This document shows, one piece after another, positions 1-9,034 of a stretch of 64,000 nucleotides of DNA; the first letter of the stretch is position 1; each line of letters opens with the position of its first letter. Source of the stretch: an uncultured Clostridium sp. (GTDB taxonomy: Bacteria > Bacillota > Clostridia > TANB77 > CAG-508); contig CAOKXF010000002.1 of assembly GCA_948473335.1 (NCBI GenBank), positions 1 to 64,000 on the forward strand, read 5' to 3'. The translations under genes were made by a program, and so were the position numbers. The notes beneath the pieces are model-generated. The model saw only the letters and a list, made by a program, of their open reading frames with translations, did not search any database and had not been told where the DNA came from.

Positions 1-1650
1 TTGTTATTTTTCTTGCTTTTACTGTATATGTTCCTTTTTCAAATGTTATTTCATAATTATCACTTATTGTTGCTGTTAATGTTATATCATATGTTCCTAC
101 TCCTGTTGTTTCATTTACATTTGCTGTATATTGTACATTTGTTATTTCATCATTATTTACTAATGCATTTTCTGGACTTACTGTATATCCTAATTCTGCT
201 CTTGGCTCTCCATATATGCTTTCTGCATCATTTGCTTTTATTGTTATTGCTCTTTTTGTTATTTCATATATTCCTTTTTCAAATGTTATTTCATAATTGT
301 TATTTATTGTTGCTGTTCCTGTTATGTCATATGTTCCTACATTTGATGTTTCTGATGCTTCTGTATCTAATGCTACAGTTATTACATCATTATTTACTAT
401 ACTTCCTTCTGTTACTTGATATGTTAATTCTACTCTTTGATTTCCATATACACTTGTTTTGTCATCTGCTTTTACTGTTATTTTTCTTGCTTTTACTGTA
501 TATGTTCCTTCTACAAAGTCTATTGCATAGTTATTGCTTATTGTTGCTGTTATTCCTATACTATATGTTCCTATACCTGTTGTATTTGTTACTTCTGTTG
601 TATATTGTACATTTTTTATTTCATCATTATTTACTAGTGCATTTTCTGGACTTATTGTATATCCTAATTCTGCTCTTGGTTCTCCATATACACTTTCTGC
701 ATTATTTGCTGTTATTGTTATTGCTCTTTTTGTTATTTCATATATTCCTTTTTCAAATGTTATTTCATAATTATCATTTATTGTTGCTGTTCCTGTTATG
801 TCATATGTTCCTACATTTGTTGTTGATGATGCTTCTGTATTTAATGTTATATTTATTTTATCATTATTTACTATGTTTCCTTCTATTACTTGATATGTTA
901 ATTCTACCCTTTGATCTCCATATATACTTGTTTTGTTGTCTGCTTTTATTGTTATTTTTCTTGCTTTTACTGTATATGTTCCTTTTTCAAATGTTATTTC
1001 ATAGTTGTCACTTATTGTTGCTGTTAATGTTATATCATATGTTCCTACTCCTGTTGTTTCATTTACATTTGCTGTATATTGTACATTTGTTATTTCATCA
1101 TTATTTACTAATGCATTTTCTGGACTTACTGTATATCCTAATTCTGCTCTTTGTTCTCCATATACACTTTCTGCATTATTTGCTGTTATTGTTATTGCTC
1201 TTTTTGTTATTTCATATGTTCCTTTTATAAATGTTATTGCATAGTTGTCACTTATTGTTGCTGTTCCTGTTATATCATATGTTCCTACATTTGCTGTTTC
1301 TGATGCTTGTGTATCTAGTGATACAAATATCATGTCATTGTTTACTATATTTCCTTCTGTTATTTGATATGTTAATTCTTGTTTTGGTTCTCCATATATA
1401 CTTGTTTTATTATCTGCTGTTACTGTTATTATTCTTTTTGTTATTTCATATGTTCCTTTTTCAAATGTTATTTCATAGTTATCACTTATTGTTGCTGTTC
1501 CTGTTATATCATATGTTCCTACATTTGCTGTTTCTGATGCTTCTGTAGTTAATACTACTGTTTCTTTATCTCCATTTACTAAAGCATTTTCTGGTGCTAT
1601 TGTATATGTTAGTTCTTGTTTTGGTTCTCCATACATGCTTGTTTTGTTAT
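1..1650 (-). repeat. Coding tandem repeats: 474-bp super-repeat made of two 79-codon units
   Basis: The same DNA word recurs near positions 1, 475 and 949, a spacing of 474 bp (158 codons). Each super-unit holds two 79-residue MBG repeats of alternating type. The copies 948 bp apart are nearly identical over long stretches, while those 474 bp apart differ more, which suggests recent duplication of a larger block. The array continues past the left edge. Confidence 0.85.
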
Positions 1651-4315
1651 CTGCTTTTATTGTTATTGCTCTTTTTGCTATTGTAAATGTTCCTACTTCT
1701 AAGTTTTCTATTCCTGTATAATTTGTTCCTGCTGATATATCTACTTTTACTTTATATTCTCCTGCATTTATTGGTGCTGTTGTTGTTCCTTCTCCTTCAA
1801 CTCCATTTATTACTGGATAATATTTTATTGTTATATTTCCTAATCCTATTACATTTTCTGCTGCTTCTACTTCTGCTACTTTTTGTGTTCCATCATATAT
1901 TAATCCTTCTGCTGATGGCATTTTTATATCTAATTGATCTTTTGATACTTCTTTTGCTGTTATTTCTAATGTTGCATTCATTTTTGCTGGACTTACTTCT
2001 TTATAATTTACTTGTAAATCTTCACTTAATACAAATGTTGCTTCTGCATTGTATGTTCCTACATTTGTTCCTTTGTTATTTGTGTATGTTGCTGTTATTC
2101 CTGTTGGTAATCCTTCTACTGTTATTTCATGTTCTTGTGCATCATATTTTACTGTACTATTATTAAAGCTTACGTTTGATGGTAATACGTATGCTATTTT
2201 ATTGATTACTAAGTCTGCATTCATTTTTGCTGGACTTACTGTTTGATAATTTGCTTTTAATTCTTCGCTTAATACAAATGTTGCTTCTGCATGATATGTT
2301 CCTGCAATTGTTCCTTTATTATTTGTATATGTTGCTGTTATTCCTGTTGGTAATCCTTCTACTGTTATTTCATGTTCTTTTCCATCATAATCTATTGCAC
2401 TATTATTAAAGCTTACATTTTCTGGTAATATGTATGCTGCTTTTGATACTTCTATTGTTACTTCTATTCCTGTTATGATTTCATAATTTACTGTGTCCTC
2501 TGGTGTATATGTTACACTAAATTTGTTTGTTCCAGCATTTCCTACTGTTGTTTCTGCTGTTATTCCTTCAAATGTAAATCCTTTTGGTAATTTTACACTT
2601 GATAATTTATCACCATATGTTGCTTTTAATCCTGTTGGTACTGTATATGATGGTGTTGCTTTTGTTATTATATATTTTCCATTTATAAAAGTAATTTTAT
2701 AGTTTGTATTTGATGATGTTCCTGTTATTGCATATTCTCCTACTGATGTTGTTCCTTCTTTTGTTAATTTTATTCCTAGAACTTCTACTGTTTCTCCTGG
2801 TGCCATTGTTCCTTCTTTTATTTTGCTTGTTAAAGCTACAAGTGGTTCTCCATATACACTTGTTTTGTTCTCTATTTCTATTGTTATTTCTCTTTGTTTT
2901 ACTTCAACTTCAAAATATGTTTCTTTTCCTTCATATGTTACTATTATAAATTGACTTCCTATATATGTTTTGTCATATCCTCTAGTCATATTTGCTGTTA
3001 AGTCTTTCGTCTGTGTTGTTCCTGAAGCCATAGTTAATAAAACTTTTCCATTTGTTAAATTTAGTTCGTCTCCATATTGATATTCTGTCTTTATTTGTCC
3101 TGTTACAGATATACTAGCTAAAAAGTCATTTACAACATATCTGTAAACTTGCATTTTTCCATTATATTTGAATAATACTTGTTGACTTCCTAATTTATTT
3201 GTTGTTGAAAAGTTTTCAAACATTTCTTTTGTTGGTTCTACATAAGATACTTCTCCTCTTAATCCAGTAACCTTTATTTTGGCTCCTGTTAAATCTAATT
3301 GTTCTCCATATTTATAATCTACTTTTGATGGTGGTGTTAATTCATATATTGGTTCAGTTCCTACTACTGTTACTATTCTTGTTACTGTATTTGATTTGTT
3401 GTTCCCTGAATCTGTATATGTATATGTTAATGTTTGTGGTCCTCTTTTACTTGTATCTAATTTTTCATTAGCATATACTATTCCCTTTCCATCAACATTG
3501 TCTGTCCAACTTGCTCCTGGGTCTTTAAATGTGCTATTTTGTGCCACTTCCATTGTTGCAGCTCCATTTAATGTTAATACTGGCGCTTCTAAATCTGCTA
3601 CTATATATCTCGCCCAACGACCAACAGACACATTGTTTGCACCATCTTTTGTATAGTATTGTAGATACCATGTTCCTTTTTCTTGTGGTGCTTGAAATGT
3701 ATATTCTCTTCCTGGCTTATATATAAATGTAGATCCTGTTGCAAAATCATCAAGATTTAACTCTTTAACCCATTTATATCCTAACCAATATATATCATTT
3801 TCATCTATCATTTCTATTGTGAATGTTCTTCCTTGTGCTATTGTTGATCCTGAACTAGGATAATCTCCATTATGCTTGAATGTTGGCTTTACATTATCTA
3901 CATAATCTGATGGTACATCATTTGCTACCACATAATATGGGACATCAAACCAATATGTAAGGTTCTTTTGATGATCCTTTGCTGCAATACTAAATTCATG
4001 TAATCCTAATTCTGTTGGTGCTGTTGTTTTGAATACATAGTTTGTGTATTCTTCTGATAAGTATTGCTTTACTTTATTACTATTACTATCTATGTTTCTG
4101 TCCCATTGATAATATATAACATCCAATGGTGATTCATCTGTAATAGTAAAAGATATTTCTGATCCTGCCTTTATTCTTCCAGCTTTTGTATTAGCAGTTA
4201 TTTTGGGTGGTGTTGTATCTGTTACTGCTAATGAATATGTTTGAGCTCCTGTTATCATCATAACAACTGCTATTATCATAATAATAACTTTTTGTTTTTT
4301 AATAAACTTAAACAT
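1..4315 (-). CDS. Large secreted repeat protein with Ig-like and MBG (YGX-type) domains, C-terminus outside window
   Basis: This open frame is absent from the ORF track because it runs off the left edge; I read it by hand on the minus strand with no internal stop for about 1438 codons. The start is ATG at 4315 behind AAAGGAGGA. Residues 1-31 look like a signal peptide (KKQK, hydrophobic core, then GAQTYSLA). Two Ig-like segments follow, then a DUF5011-like domain near residue 240, two Big_3-like domains near 320 and 400, and MBG-type modules from about 478. Two YDG-type modules lie near 640-720. From about residue 890 to the edge there are tandem 79-residue repeats with YGEP or YGxQR and NNDE or NNDK motifs. 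The family is typical of adhesin-like or cell-wall-associated proteins of gut Clostridia. The anchor cannot be seen. Function beyond a surface role is inference. Confidence 0.9.
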   Translation of the reverse strand, partial: MFKFIKKQKVIIMIIAVVMMITGAQTYSLAVTDTTPPKITANTKAGRIKAGSEISFTITDESPLDVIYYQWDRNIDSNSNKVKQYLSEEYTNYVFKTTAPTELGLHEFSIAAKDHQKNLTYWFDVPYYVVANDVPSDYVDNVKPTFKHNGDYPSSGSTIAQGRTFTIEMIDENDIYWLGYKWVKELNLDDFATGSTFIYKPGREYTFQAPQEKGTWYLQYYTKDGANNVSVGRWARYIVADLEAPVLTLNGAATMEVAQNSTFKDPGASWTDNVDGKGIVYANEKLDTSKRGPQTLTYTYTDSGNNKSNTVTRIVTVVGTEPIYELTPPSKVDYKYGEQLDLTGAKIKVTGLRGEVSYVEPTKEMFENFSTTNKLGSQQVLFKYNGKMQVYRYVVNDFLASISVTGQIKTEYQYGDELNLTNGKVLLTMASGTTQTKDLTANMTRGYDKTYIGSQFIIVTYEGKETYFEVEVKQREITIEIENKTSVYGEPLVALTSKIKEGTMAPGETVEVLGIKLTKEGTTSVGEYAITGTSSNTNYKITFINGKYIITKATPSYTVPTGLKATYGDKLSSVKLPKGFTFEGITAETTVGNAGTNKFSVTYTPEDTVNYEIITGIEVTIEVSKAAYILPENVSFNNSAIDYDGKEHEITVEGLPTGITATYTNNKGTIAGTYHAEATFVLSEELKANYQTVSPAKMNADLVINKIAYVLPSNVSFNNSTVKYDAQEHEITVEGLPTGITATYTNNKGTNVGTYNAEATFVLSEDLQVNYKEVSPAKMNATLEITAKEVSKDQLDIKMPSAEGLIYDGTQKVAEVEAAENVIGLGNITIKYYPVINGVEGEGTTTAPINAGEYKVKVDISAGTNYTGIENLEVGTFTIAKRAITIKADNKTSMYGEPKQELTYTIAPENALVNGDKETVVLTTEASETANVGTYDITGTATISDNYEITFEKGTYEITKRIITVTADNKTSIYGEPKQELTYQITEGNIVNNDMIFVSLDTQASETANVGTYDITGTATISDNYAITFIKGTYEITKRAITITANNAESVYGEQRAELGYTVSPENALVNNDEITNVQYTANVNETTGVGTYDITLTATISDNYEITFEKGTYTVKARKITIKADNKTSIYGDQRVELTYQVIEGNIVNNDKINITLNTEASSTTNVGTYDITGTATINDNYEITFEKGIYEITKRAITITANNAESVYGEPRAELGYTISPENALVNNDEIKNVQYTTEVTNTTGIGTYSIGITATISNNYAIDFVEGTYTVKARKITVKADDKTSVYGNQRVELTYQVTEGSIVNNDVITVALDTEASETSNVGTYDITGTATINNNYEITFEKGIYEITKRAITIKANDAESIYGEPRAELGYTVSPENALVNNDEITNVQYTANVNETTGVGTYDITLTATISDNYEITFEKGTYTVKARKIT

Positions 4316-4384
4316 TTCTTTTCCTCCTTTATCTTTTTGATACTTTTACTTTTATAAATTAGTTTATTTCAAACCATTATTATC

Positions 4385-4413
4385 ATTATATAACATTTTT
4401 TTCCAAAAATCAA
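4385..4413 (-). promoter_or_regulatory. Putative sigma-A promoter of the MBG repeat gene
   Basis: On the minus strand TTGATT and TATAAT are separated by 17 nt. They lie about 70 nt upstream of the ATG at 4315. The rest of the 4316-4606 gap is AT-rich with no gene seen. Confidence 0.55.
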
Positions 4414-4606
4414 TATATTTATTACTTTTTATTACAATTTTATGTCAATTTCTTTACTTTTATATTACACATTATCCATTTATATAGCTCCATTGTTGTA
4501 CTTTATTGTTTGTTTACATAATTCTATTGTTTGCTTTGTAGCTTTTCCGTTTTAAAATTATTTTTATCAGTATAAACTATATAAACATTTTTAAAATAAC
4601 ACAAAA

Positions 4607-4637
4607 CTGAGGGGCATTCCATAGGAACACCCCTCAG
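4607..4637 (-). terminator. Rho-independent terminator after the YDG/MBG protein gene
   Basis: CTGAGGGG pairs with CCCCTCAG and the stem extends to about 14 bp including two G-U pairs, with a 3-nt loop. A T-rich stretch (TTTTGTGTTATTTT) follows on the minus strand. It lies 23 nt after the stop at 4660. Confidence 0.85.
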
Positions 4638-4659
4638 AAACAATCTTGCTTCTATCGCT

Positions 4660-6909
4660 TTATATATCAAGAGATTTCGCTTCGCTTTCACTTGCGTCCT
4701 CTCGTTGTTGTGTAATGGAGTATATTACTTCCACAGCTACATCTGGATTTTGCTGTACCACATCTCCTGGTTTATCTCCATCTAACTCTGAAAAATTTGT
4801 AGATTCAGCAATAGCTACATTATTATCTTCCTCAGAACCTCCAGGATTGCTTGGCGTAACACTATCAGGCTCATCATCTTCCTCAGAACCTCCAGGATTG
4901 CTTGGCGTAACACTATCAGGCTCATCATCTTCCTCATCGTTATCTGGATTGTCTTTATCACCTTCATCTGGATTATCATCTCCATCTTCATCGTCGTCAT
5001 CTGGATTTTCTTTGTCACCTTCATCTGGATTATCATTTTTGTCCTTTTCTATTATCAATGTTGCTGTCATTGATGAAGGTGTATTCCAGTTTGATGAATC
5101 TGCTACGCTGAAAACCGCTGTAATCGTGTAACTTCCCACCTCTGTTACCCCATTTCCAATATAAGAAACTGAGACACCTGCAGGTAAGCTTCCACTTATT
5201 TCAAGGCTATATGGCCTTGAATTGTAGGTTACGGTTTTCCCTGATAATGTTACTCCTGACATATCAGGAGTTGCCTTGAGTATCGTCAGAGTTGCTGTTA
5301 ATGATGATGGACTTACTGATGAGTAATTTTTGCTGAGTTCTTCACTCAGTCCAAAATTGGCTGTTGCAGTACTTTCACCTGCATTAGTCCTTGCATTATT
5401 TGCAAGGTTTACAGTTATACCATTTGGTATTCCTGTAGGTGTTATTGTGTGTTGCTGCCCATCATATGTGACAGTTGCACTATTAAAAGCTACCCCTGAT
5501 ATTGTAAATACAGCTTTATTGATAGTCAATATAGCTGTCATGTCAGGTATGGGCTGATGTTTATCATCACCATTGAAATGTGCTGTTACAGTGTATGTTC
5601 CTGCATTTACTTTACCATTTCCAGTATAGGTCACCGAAACTCCTGTGGGAAGTTTCCCACTAATGAAAATGCTGTGCTCACTTCCATCATAGGTAAATGT
5701 TTCACCCTTGAAAATCACTCCTGACATATCATAACTGGGTTTTTCTGTTGGATTAGGCTCTTCCCCTTTTATTGTAATTGTTGCTGATAATGTCGATGGA
5801 CTGATTGATGAATAGTTTTTGTTCAAAACCTCACTCAATCCAAAAGTTACTGTCGCCTTATTTGAACCTACTTCTGTTCTCGTATTGTCTACATAGCTTG
5901 CAGTTACACCATTTGGTATTCCTGTAGCTGTAATGGAATGTTGTTTTCCATCATACGTAAATGTTTTAGATTCAAACTTCACTCCTGACAACTGATATAC
6001 AGCCTTATTGATAGTCAATTTTGCTGTCATGTCAGGTATCGCCTGATGTTTATCATCACCATGGAAATGTGCTGTTACAGTGTATGTCCCTGCATCTACT
6101 TTACCATTTCCAGTATATGACACTGAAACTCCTTTAGGTAATTCCCCACTAATGAAAATATTATGCGCATTACCATCATATGTGAATGTTGCAGATGCAA
6201 ATTTCACACTTGACATATCATATTCTTTTTTCGGTTCAGGTGTCGGAGTAGGTTTACCAGGCCTTTCAGTTGGTTCAGGCGACTCTTCTGGCTTTGCACT
6301 AGGTTTACTAGGCTTATTCGTAGGTTCAGCTGTGGGTGCCTGCGTTGCACTAGGCTTATTCGTAGGCTCAGCTGTGGGTGCCTGTGTTGCACTAGGCTTT
6401 TTGGTTGGATTTGGTGACTCTGTTGCAGTAGGTTCATTTGTTTCCTCAGGATTTGTTTCACTGGATTCAATTGAACCCTCAGTTTCCTCTTTTGATTCGC
6501 TCGAATCAATATTTTCAGAACTTCCTCCTGACCCATCTACAACATATACATGCCGCTTTAGAGTTTGATTCTCAAAACGGTATCTTATTTCGTATTCACC
6601 AACTTTGTCCGTGTCTACTGAACCTTCTACAGTTACCTTTGCCTCCTTTTCCTCATTTCTGTTGCCATTACTATCGCGGACTTCATATCCAGGCTCGATG
6701 TACTCTTCGCCCAGTTCAAGCTCCATTTCGGTATCTCCCAACAGATGCAGGAAGTATTCCTGCTTTGTTGCCTCGTCGTCTCCGCAACCATGGCTGCAAC
6801 GAATCAGGAGCAATATAATAGCTATTACTATAGCTATTATTATTGTTCTGTTCCGCAGTTTTTTCCGCTGTTCCTGCTTGTTGTTGGTGCTGTTCACATT
6901 GTTTGACAT
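4660..6909 (-). CDS. Membrane-anchored surface protein with DUF5011 and five YDG/MBG-type domains
   Basis: This 749-residue protein starts at an ATG behind GGAGG. Residues 1-20 are charged, 22-38 form one hydrophobic helix (IIIAIVIAIILLLI) and the rest should lie outside the cell. Residues about 48-125 match a DUF5011-like Ig fold (LGEEYIEPGYEV, VGEYEIRY). A Ser/Thr/Pro/Glu-rich linker follows to about 230 with repeats of PTAEPTNKPSATQA. Five modules of about 75 residues each carry YDG or YNS and GTYTVTAHF-type motifs (about 232-620). The tail is very acidic and contains an exact tandem duplication. No LPXTG or SLH motif was seen. Its G+C content and codon use are visibly higher than in neighbouring genes, and it has its own promoter and terminator. 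I infer an adhesin-like or envelope role. Confidence 0.85.
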   Translation of the reverse strand: MSNNVNSTNNKQEQRKKLRNRTIIIAIVIAIILLLIRCSHGCGDDEATKQEYFLHLLGDTEMELELGEEYIEPGYEVRDSNGNRNEEKEAKVTVEGSVDTDKVGEYEIRYRFENQTLKRHVYVVDGSGGSSENIDSSESKEETEGSIESSETNPEETNEPTATESPNPTKKPSATQAPTAEPTNKPSATQAPTAEPTNKPSKPSAKPEESPEPTERPGKPTPTPEPKKEYDMSSVKFASATFTYDGNAHNIFISGELPKGVSVSYTGNGKVDAGTYTVTAHFHGDDKHQAIPDMTAKLTINKAVYQLSGVKFESKTFTYDGKQHSITATGIPNGVTASYVDNTRTEVGSNKATVTFGLSEVLNKNYSSISPSTLSATITIKGEEPNPTEKPSYDMSGVIFKGETFTYDGSEHSIFISGKLPTGVSVTYTGNGKVNAGTYTVTAHFNGDDKHQPIPDMTAILTINKAVFTISGVAFNSATVTYDGQQHTITPTGIPNGITVNLANNARTNAGESTATANFGLSEELSKNYSSVSPSSLTATLTILKATPDMSGVTLSGKTVTYNSRPYSLEISGSLPAGVSVSYIGNGVTEVGSYTITAVFSVADSSNWNTPSSMTATLIIEKDKNDNPDEGDKENPDDDDEDGDDNPDEGDKDNPDNDEEDDEPDSVTPSNPGGSEEDDEPDSVTPSNPGGSEEDNNVAIAESTNFSELDGDKPGDVVQQNPDVAVEVIYSITQQREDASESEAKSLDI
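4827..4928 (-). repeat. Exact 51-bp tandem duplication in the acidic tail
   Basis: The block beginning CTTCCTCAGAACC on the plus strand occurs twice with an offset of 51 bp and encodes two copies of EEDDEPDSVTPSNPGGS. The exact identity suggests a recent in-frame slippage or recombination event. Confidence 0.9.
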
Positions 6910-7037
6910 AGTTTTTTTCCTCCATTTTTTTATTTTTTTGTCAATGTTCAGTGCATTATTAGATTGTTTTTTGTTCGTAGCAGAAAGACCTTACTACGAT
7001 ATCTATATAAATGGCGCACTCCCACGCCTGTATAATT

Positions 7038-7066
7038 ATTATAAGACATTTCAACAAAAAAGTCAA
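7038..7066 (-). promoter_or_regulatory. Near-consensus sigma-A promoter of the YDG/MBG protein gene
   Basis: TTGACT and TATAAT are separated by exactly 17 nt on the minus strand. The expected 5' leader is about 120 nt and contains a hairpin near 6976-7000 with TCGTAG paired to CTACGA. Confidence 0.75.
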
Positions 7067-7120
7067 ATTTTGTTAACATTTTTTGTAAACTTTTAGTAAA
7101 TTTAGTTGAATTCTAATCTA

Positions 7121-7160
7121 AAATACTATCATAATGCTTTATAACATTATGATAGTATTT
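7121..7160 (-). terminator. Terminator of the NMT1-type ABC importer operon
   Basis: A perfect 16-bp stem (AAATACTATCATAATG with its complement) and an 8-nt loop begin immediately after the stop of the substrate-binding gene. The stem is AT-rich and only loosely followed by T residues. Confidence 0.65.
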
Positions 7161-7162
7161 TA

Positions 7163-8185
7163 TTATTTGCTACATTCTTCTGCATATTTATTATTGATAA
7201 TTTTATTATAAGGTGCTTTTTTATCTAACTCTCCTGCCTCTGTCATTATCAATTGTAATTTATCAAATGCTTCTTCTTTTAATATTGGGTTTTGTTTCCA
7301 AGCATCTATATTTTTATATTTTTCTACTGATGTCTCTAAAGACTCTAATGTTGTGTTTGGGAAAAATTCTTGTATTTTTTCTGCAATTTCTTTTGATGTA
7401 TGTTCTTGTGTCCATTGCTCTCCTTTATATATTGCTTTTGTAAATTTTCTTATTATTTCTTCATTATTAGCTATATAACTTTTCTTTGCACAATATGCTG
7501 TGTATGGAACCTCTCCTGCTGCTTCTCCAACTGATGCTACTACATATCCTTTTCCTGCATCTTGTGTCATGGAAGCAGTTGGTTCAAATAATGTAACATA
7601 ATCAGCATTTCCTCCTGTAAATGCTCCTGCCATTAAATCAAATTTTATACTATCATCTAATACTAAATCTGTTTGAGGATTTATTCCATTTTGCTTTAAT
7701 ACATATTCTAATGTCATGTATGGTACTCCACCTTTTCTTCCTGGTATAACTGTTTTTCCTTCTAAGTCCTTCCAAGAAAAATTATCTGTTTGGTTTCTAC
7801 TTACTAAAAATGAACCATCTTTTTGTGTTAATTGTGCAAATACTTCTATATAATCTTCTTTTCCTTCATTATATACATATATTGCTGCTTCTGGTCCGCA
7901 TAACCCTATATCACTTTGTCCTGCTAAAATTGCAGTCATTACTTTGTCTGCTCCTTGACCTGTTGTGATTTCTATCTTTAATCCTTCTTCTTCAAAAAAT
8001 CCATTTGATATTGCGACATACTGTGGTGCGTAAAATACTGATCTCGTTACTTCATTCAGTTGAATTATTTTTATATTGCTATTTTCATTTTTCTCTGATG
8101 TTGTAACTTTTACTATTAATATTGTTGTTGCTACTATTATTAATAGTATTATTGTCATTATAATCATTTTTGTTTTTTTACTCAT
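7163..8185 (-). CDS. ABC transporter substrate-binding protein, NMT1/SsuA/ThiY-like
   Basis: This 340-residue protein has an N-terminal hydrophobic segment (residues about 7-29) that would export or anchor it. The rest reads as an NMT1/SsuA-type type-2 periplasmic-binding fold: YAPQYVAISNGFFEEEGL near residue 52, GQGADKVMTAILAGQSDIG near 77, and the hinge region GRKGGVPYMTLEYVLKQNG. No Cys follows the hydrophobic segment, so it may be membrane-anchored rather than a lipoprotein. The start has AAGGAGGAG upstream. The gene order ATPase-permease-binding protein indicates a three-part importer. The family imports aliphatic sulfonates, taurine, nitrate or thiamine precursors; I cannot tell the substrate from sequence. 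No TPP riboswitch was found upstream. Confidence 0.88.
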   Translation of the reverse strand: MSKKTKMIIMTIILLIIVATTILIVKVTTSEKNENSNIKIIQLNEVTRSVFYAPQYVAISNGFFEEEGLKIEITTGQGADKVMTAILAGQSDIGLCGPEAAIYVYNEGKEDYIEVFAQLTQKDGSFLVSRNQTDNFSWKDLEGKTVIPGRKGGVPYMTLEYVLKQNGINPQTDLVLDDSIKFDLMAGAFTGGNADYVTLFEPTASMTQDAGKGYVVASVGEAAGEVPYTAYCAKKSYIANNEEIIRKFTKAIYKGEQWTQEHTSKEIAEKIQEFFPNTTLESLETSVEKYKNIDAWKQNPILKEEAFDKLQLIMTEAGELDKKAPYNKIINNKYAEECSK

Positions 8186-8215
8186 TTGCTCCTCCTTTTT
8201 ATTCTAGAATTACTT

Positions 8216-9034
8216 CTAGAATTTATTTTCATTAACATTTATTCTTTTTTCTATAAAAACTATACTTTGGTACATTAAGGCTGCAACAATTGCAAGGATA
8301 ATTACACTTGTCATTACTAAATCTAATTGGAATACTTGACCTCCATATACTATCAAATATCCTAATCCTCCTTTTGATACTAGAAATTCTCCTGATATTA
8401 CTCCTACTAATGATAATCCAATATTTACTTTTAATGTATTGAAGAATGTTGGTATATTTGATGGTATTACTATTTTTGTTAATATTTGTGATTTATTTGC
8501 ATTGAATGTTTTTGCCATTTTTATTTTTTCATTATCTGTATGAATAAATCCATTTAATATTTCTAATATTGTTACTATTAGCGATATTGATAATGCCATT
8601 ACAATTATTGCTGGCATTCCTGCTCCTACCCATATTATTATTACTGGTCCTAATGCAATTTTGGGTAAACTATTTAATACTACTAAAAATGGTTCTGATA
8701 CTTTTGATATAAATGGCGACCACCATAATATTATTGCTATTATTCCTCCTAATAATGTTCCTAATAAAAATCCTATTATTGTTTCAGTACAAGTTATCAT
8801 AAGATGTTCTAATAAGTTATTTGATGATAAATTTAAAAACGTTTTTAATATTCGTGATGGCTGACTTGCTATAAAACTATCTATCTTTCCTATTTGTGCT
8901 AATATTTCCCATATTGCTATTAATGCTATTACTATTGATATTTGTGTTGCTAATATTTCTATCTTTTTTAATTTTACTTTTTTTAGATATTTTTTTCTTT
9001 CTTCTGAAACTTGTTGCTTTCTATTGTTTTTCAT
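8216..9034 (-). CDS. ABC transporter permease, SsuC/ThiX-like (BPD_transp_1)
   Basis: This 272-residue protein is the membrane partner of the NMT1-type binding protein. About six hydrophobic helices are visible. The EAA-type cytoplasmic loop reads KMAKTFNANKSQILTKIVIPSNIP, which contacts the ATPase. The N-terminal 30 residues are highly charged and cytosolic. AAGGAG lies 10 nt before the ATG. The start overlaps the end of the ATPase frame by 14 nt, and the binding-protein gene follows after 30 nt, so the three genes form one operon. Confidence 0.9.
   Translation of the reverse strand: MKNNRKQQVSEERKKYLKKVKLKKIEILATQISIVIALIAIWEILAQIGKIDSFIASQPSRILKTFLNLSSNNLLEHLMITCTETIIGFLLGTLLGGIIAIILWWSPFISKVSEPFLVVLNSLPKIALGPVIIIWVGAGMPAIIVMALSISLIVTILEILNGFIHTDNEKIKMAKTFNANKSQILTKIVIPSNIPTFFNTLKVNIGLSLVGVISGEFLVSKGGLGYLIVYGGQVFQLDLVMTSVIILAIVAALMYQSIVFIEKRINVNENKF

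Noticed and set aside
1-1230. 409-aa plus-strand ORF rich in Leu, Phe and Tyr, and similar plus-strand ORFs through the window
   Set aside because: They are shadows of minus-strand genes: AT-rich antisense frames read as Leu/Phe/Ile/Tyr-rich protein, have no ribosome binding sites and mirror the repeats of the real gene.
4660-4720. LPXTG sortase signal at the end of the YDG/MBG protein
   Set aside because: The C-terminus is acidic and polar with no LPXTG, hydrophobic helix or basic tail; anchoring is by the N-terminal helix.
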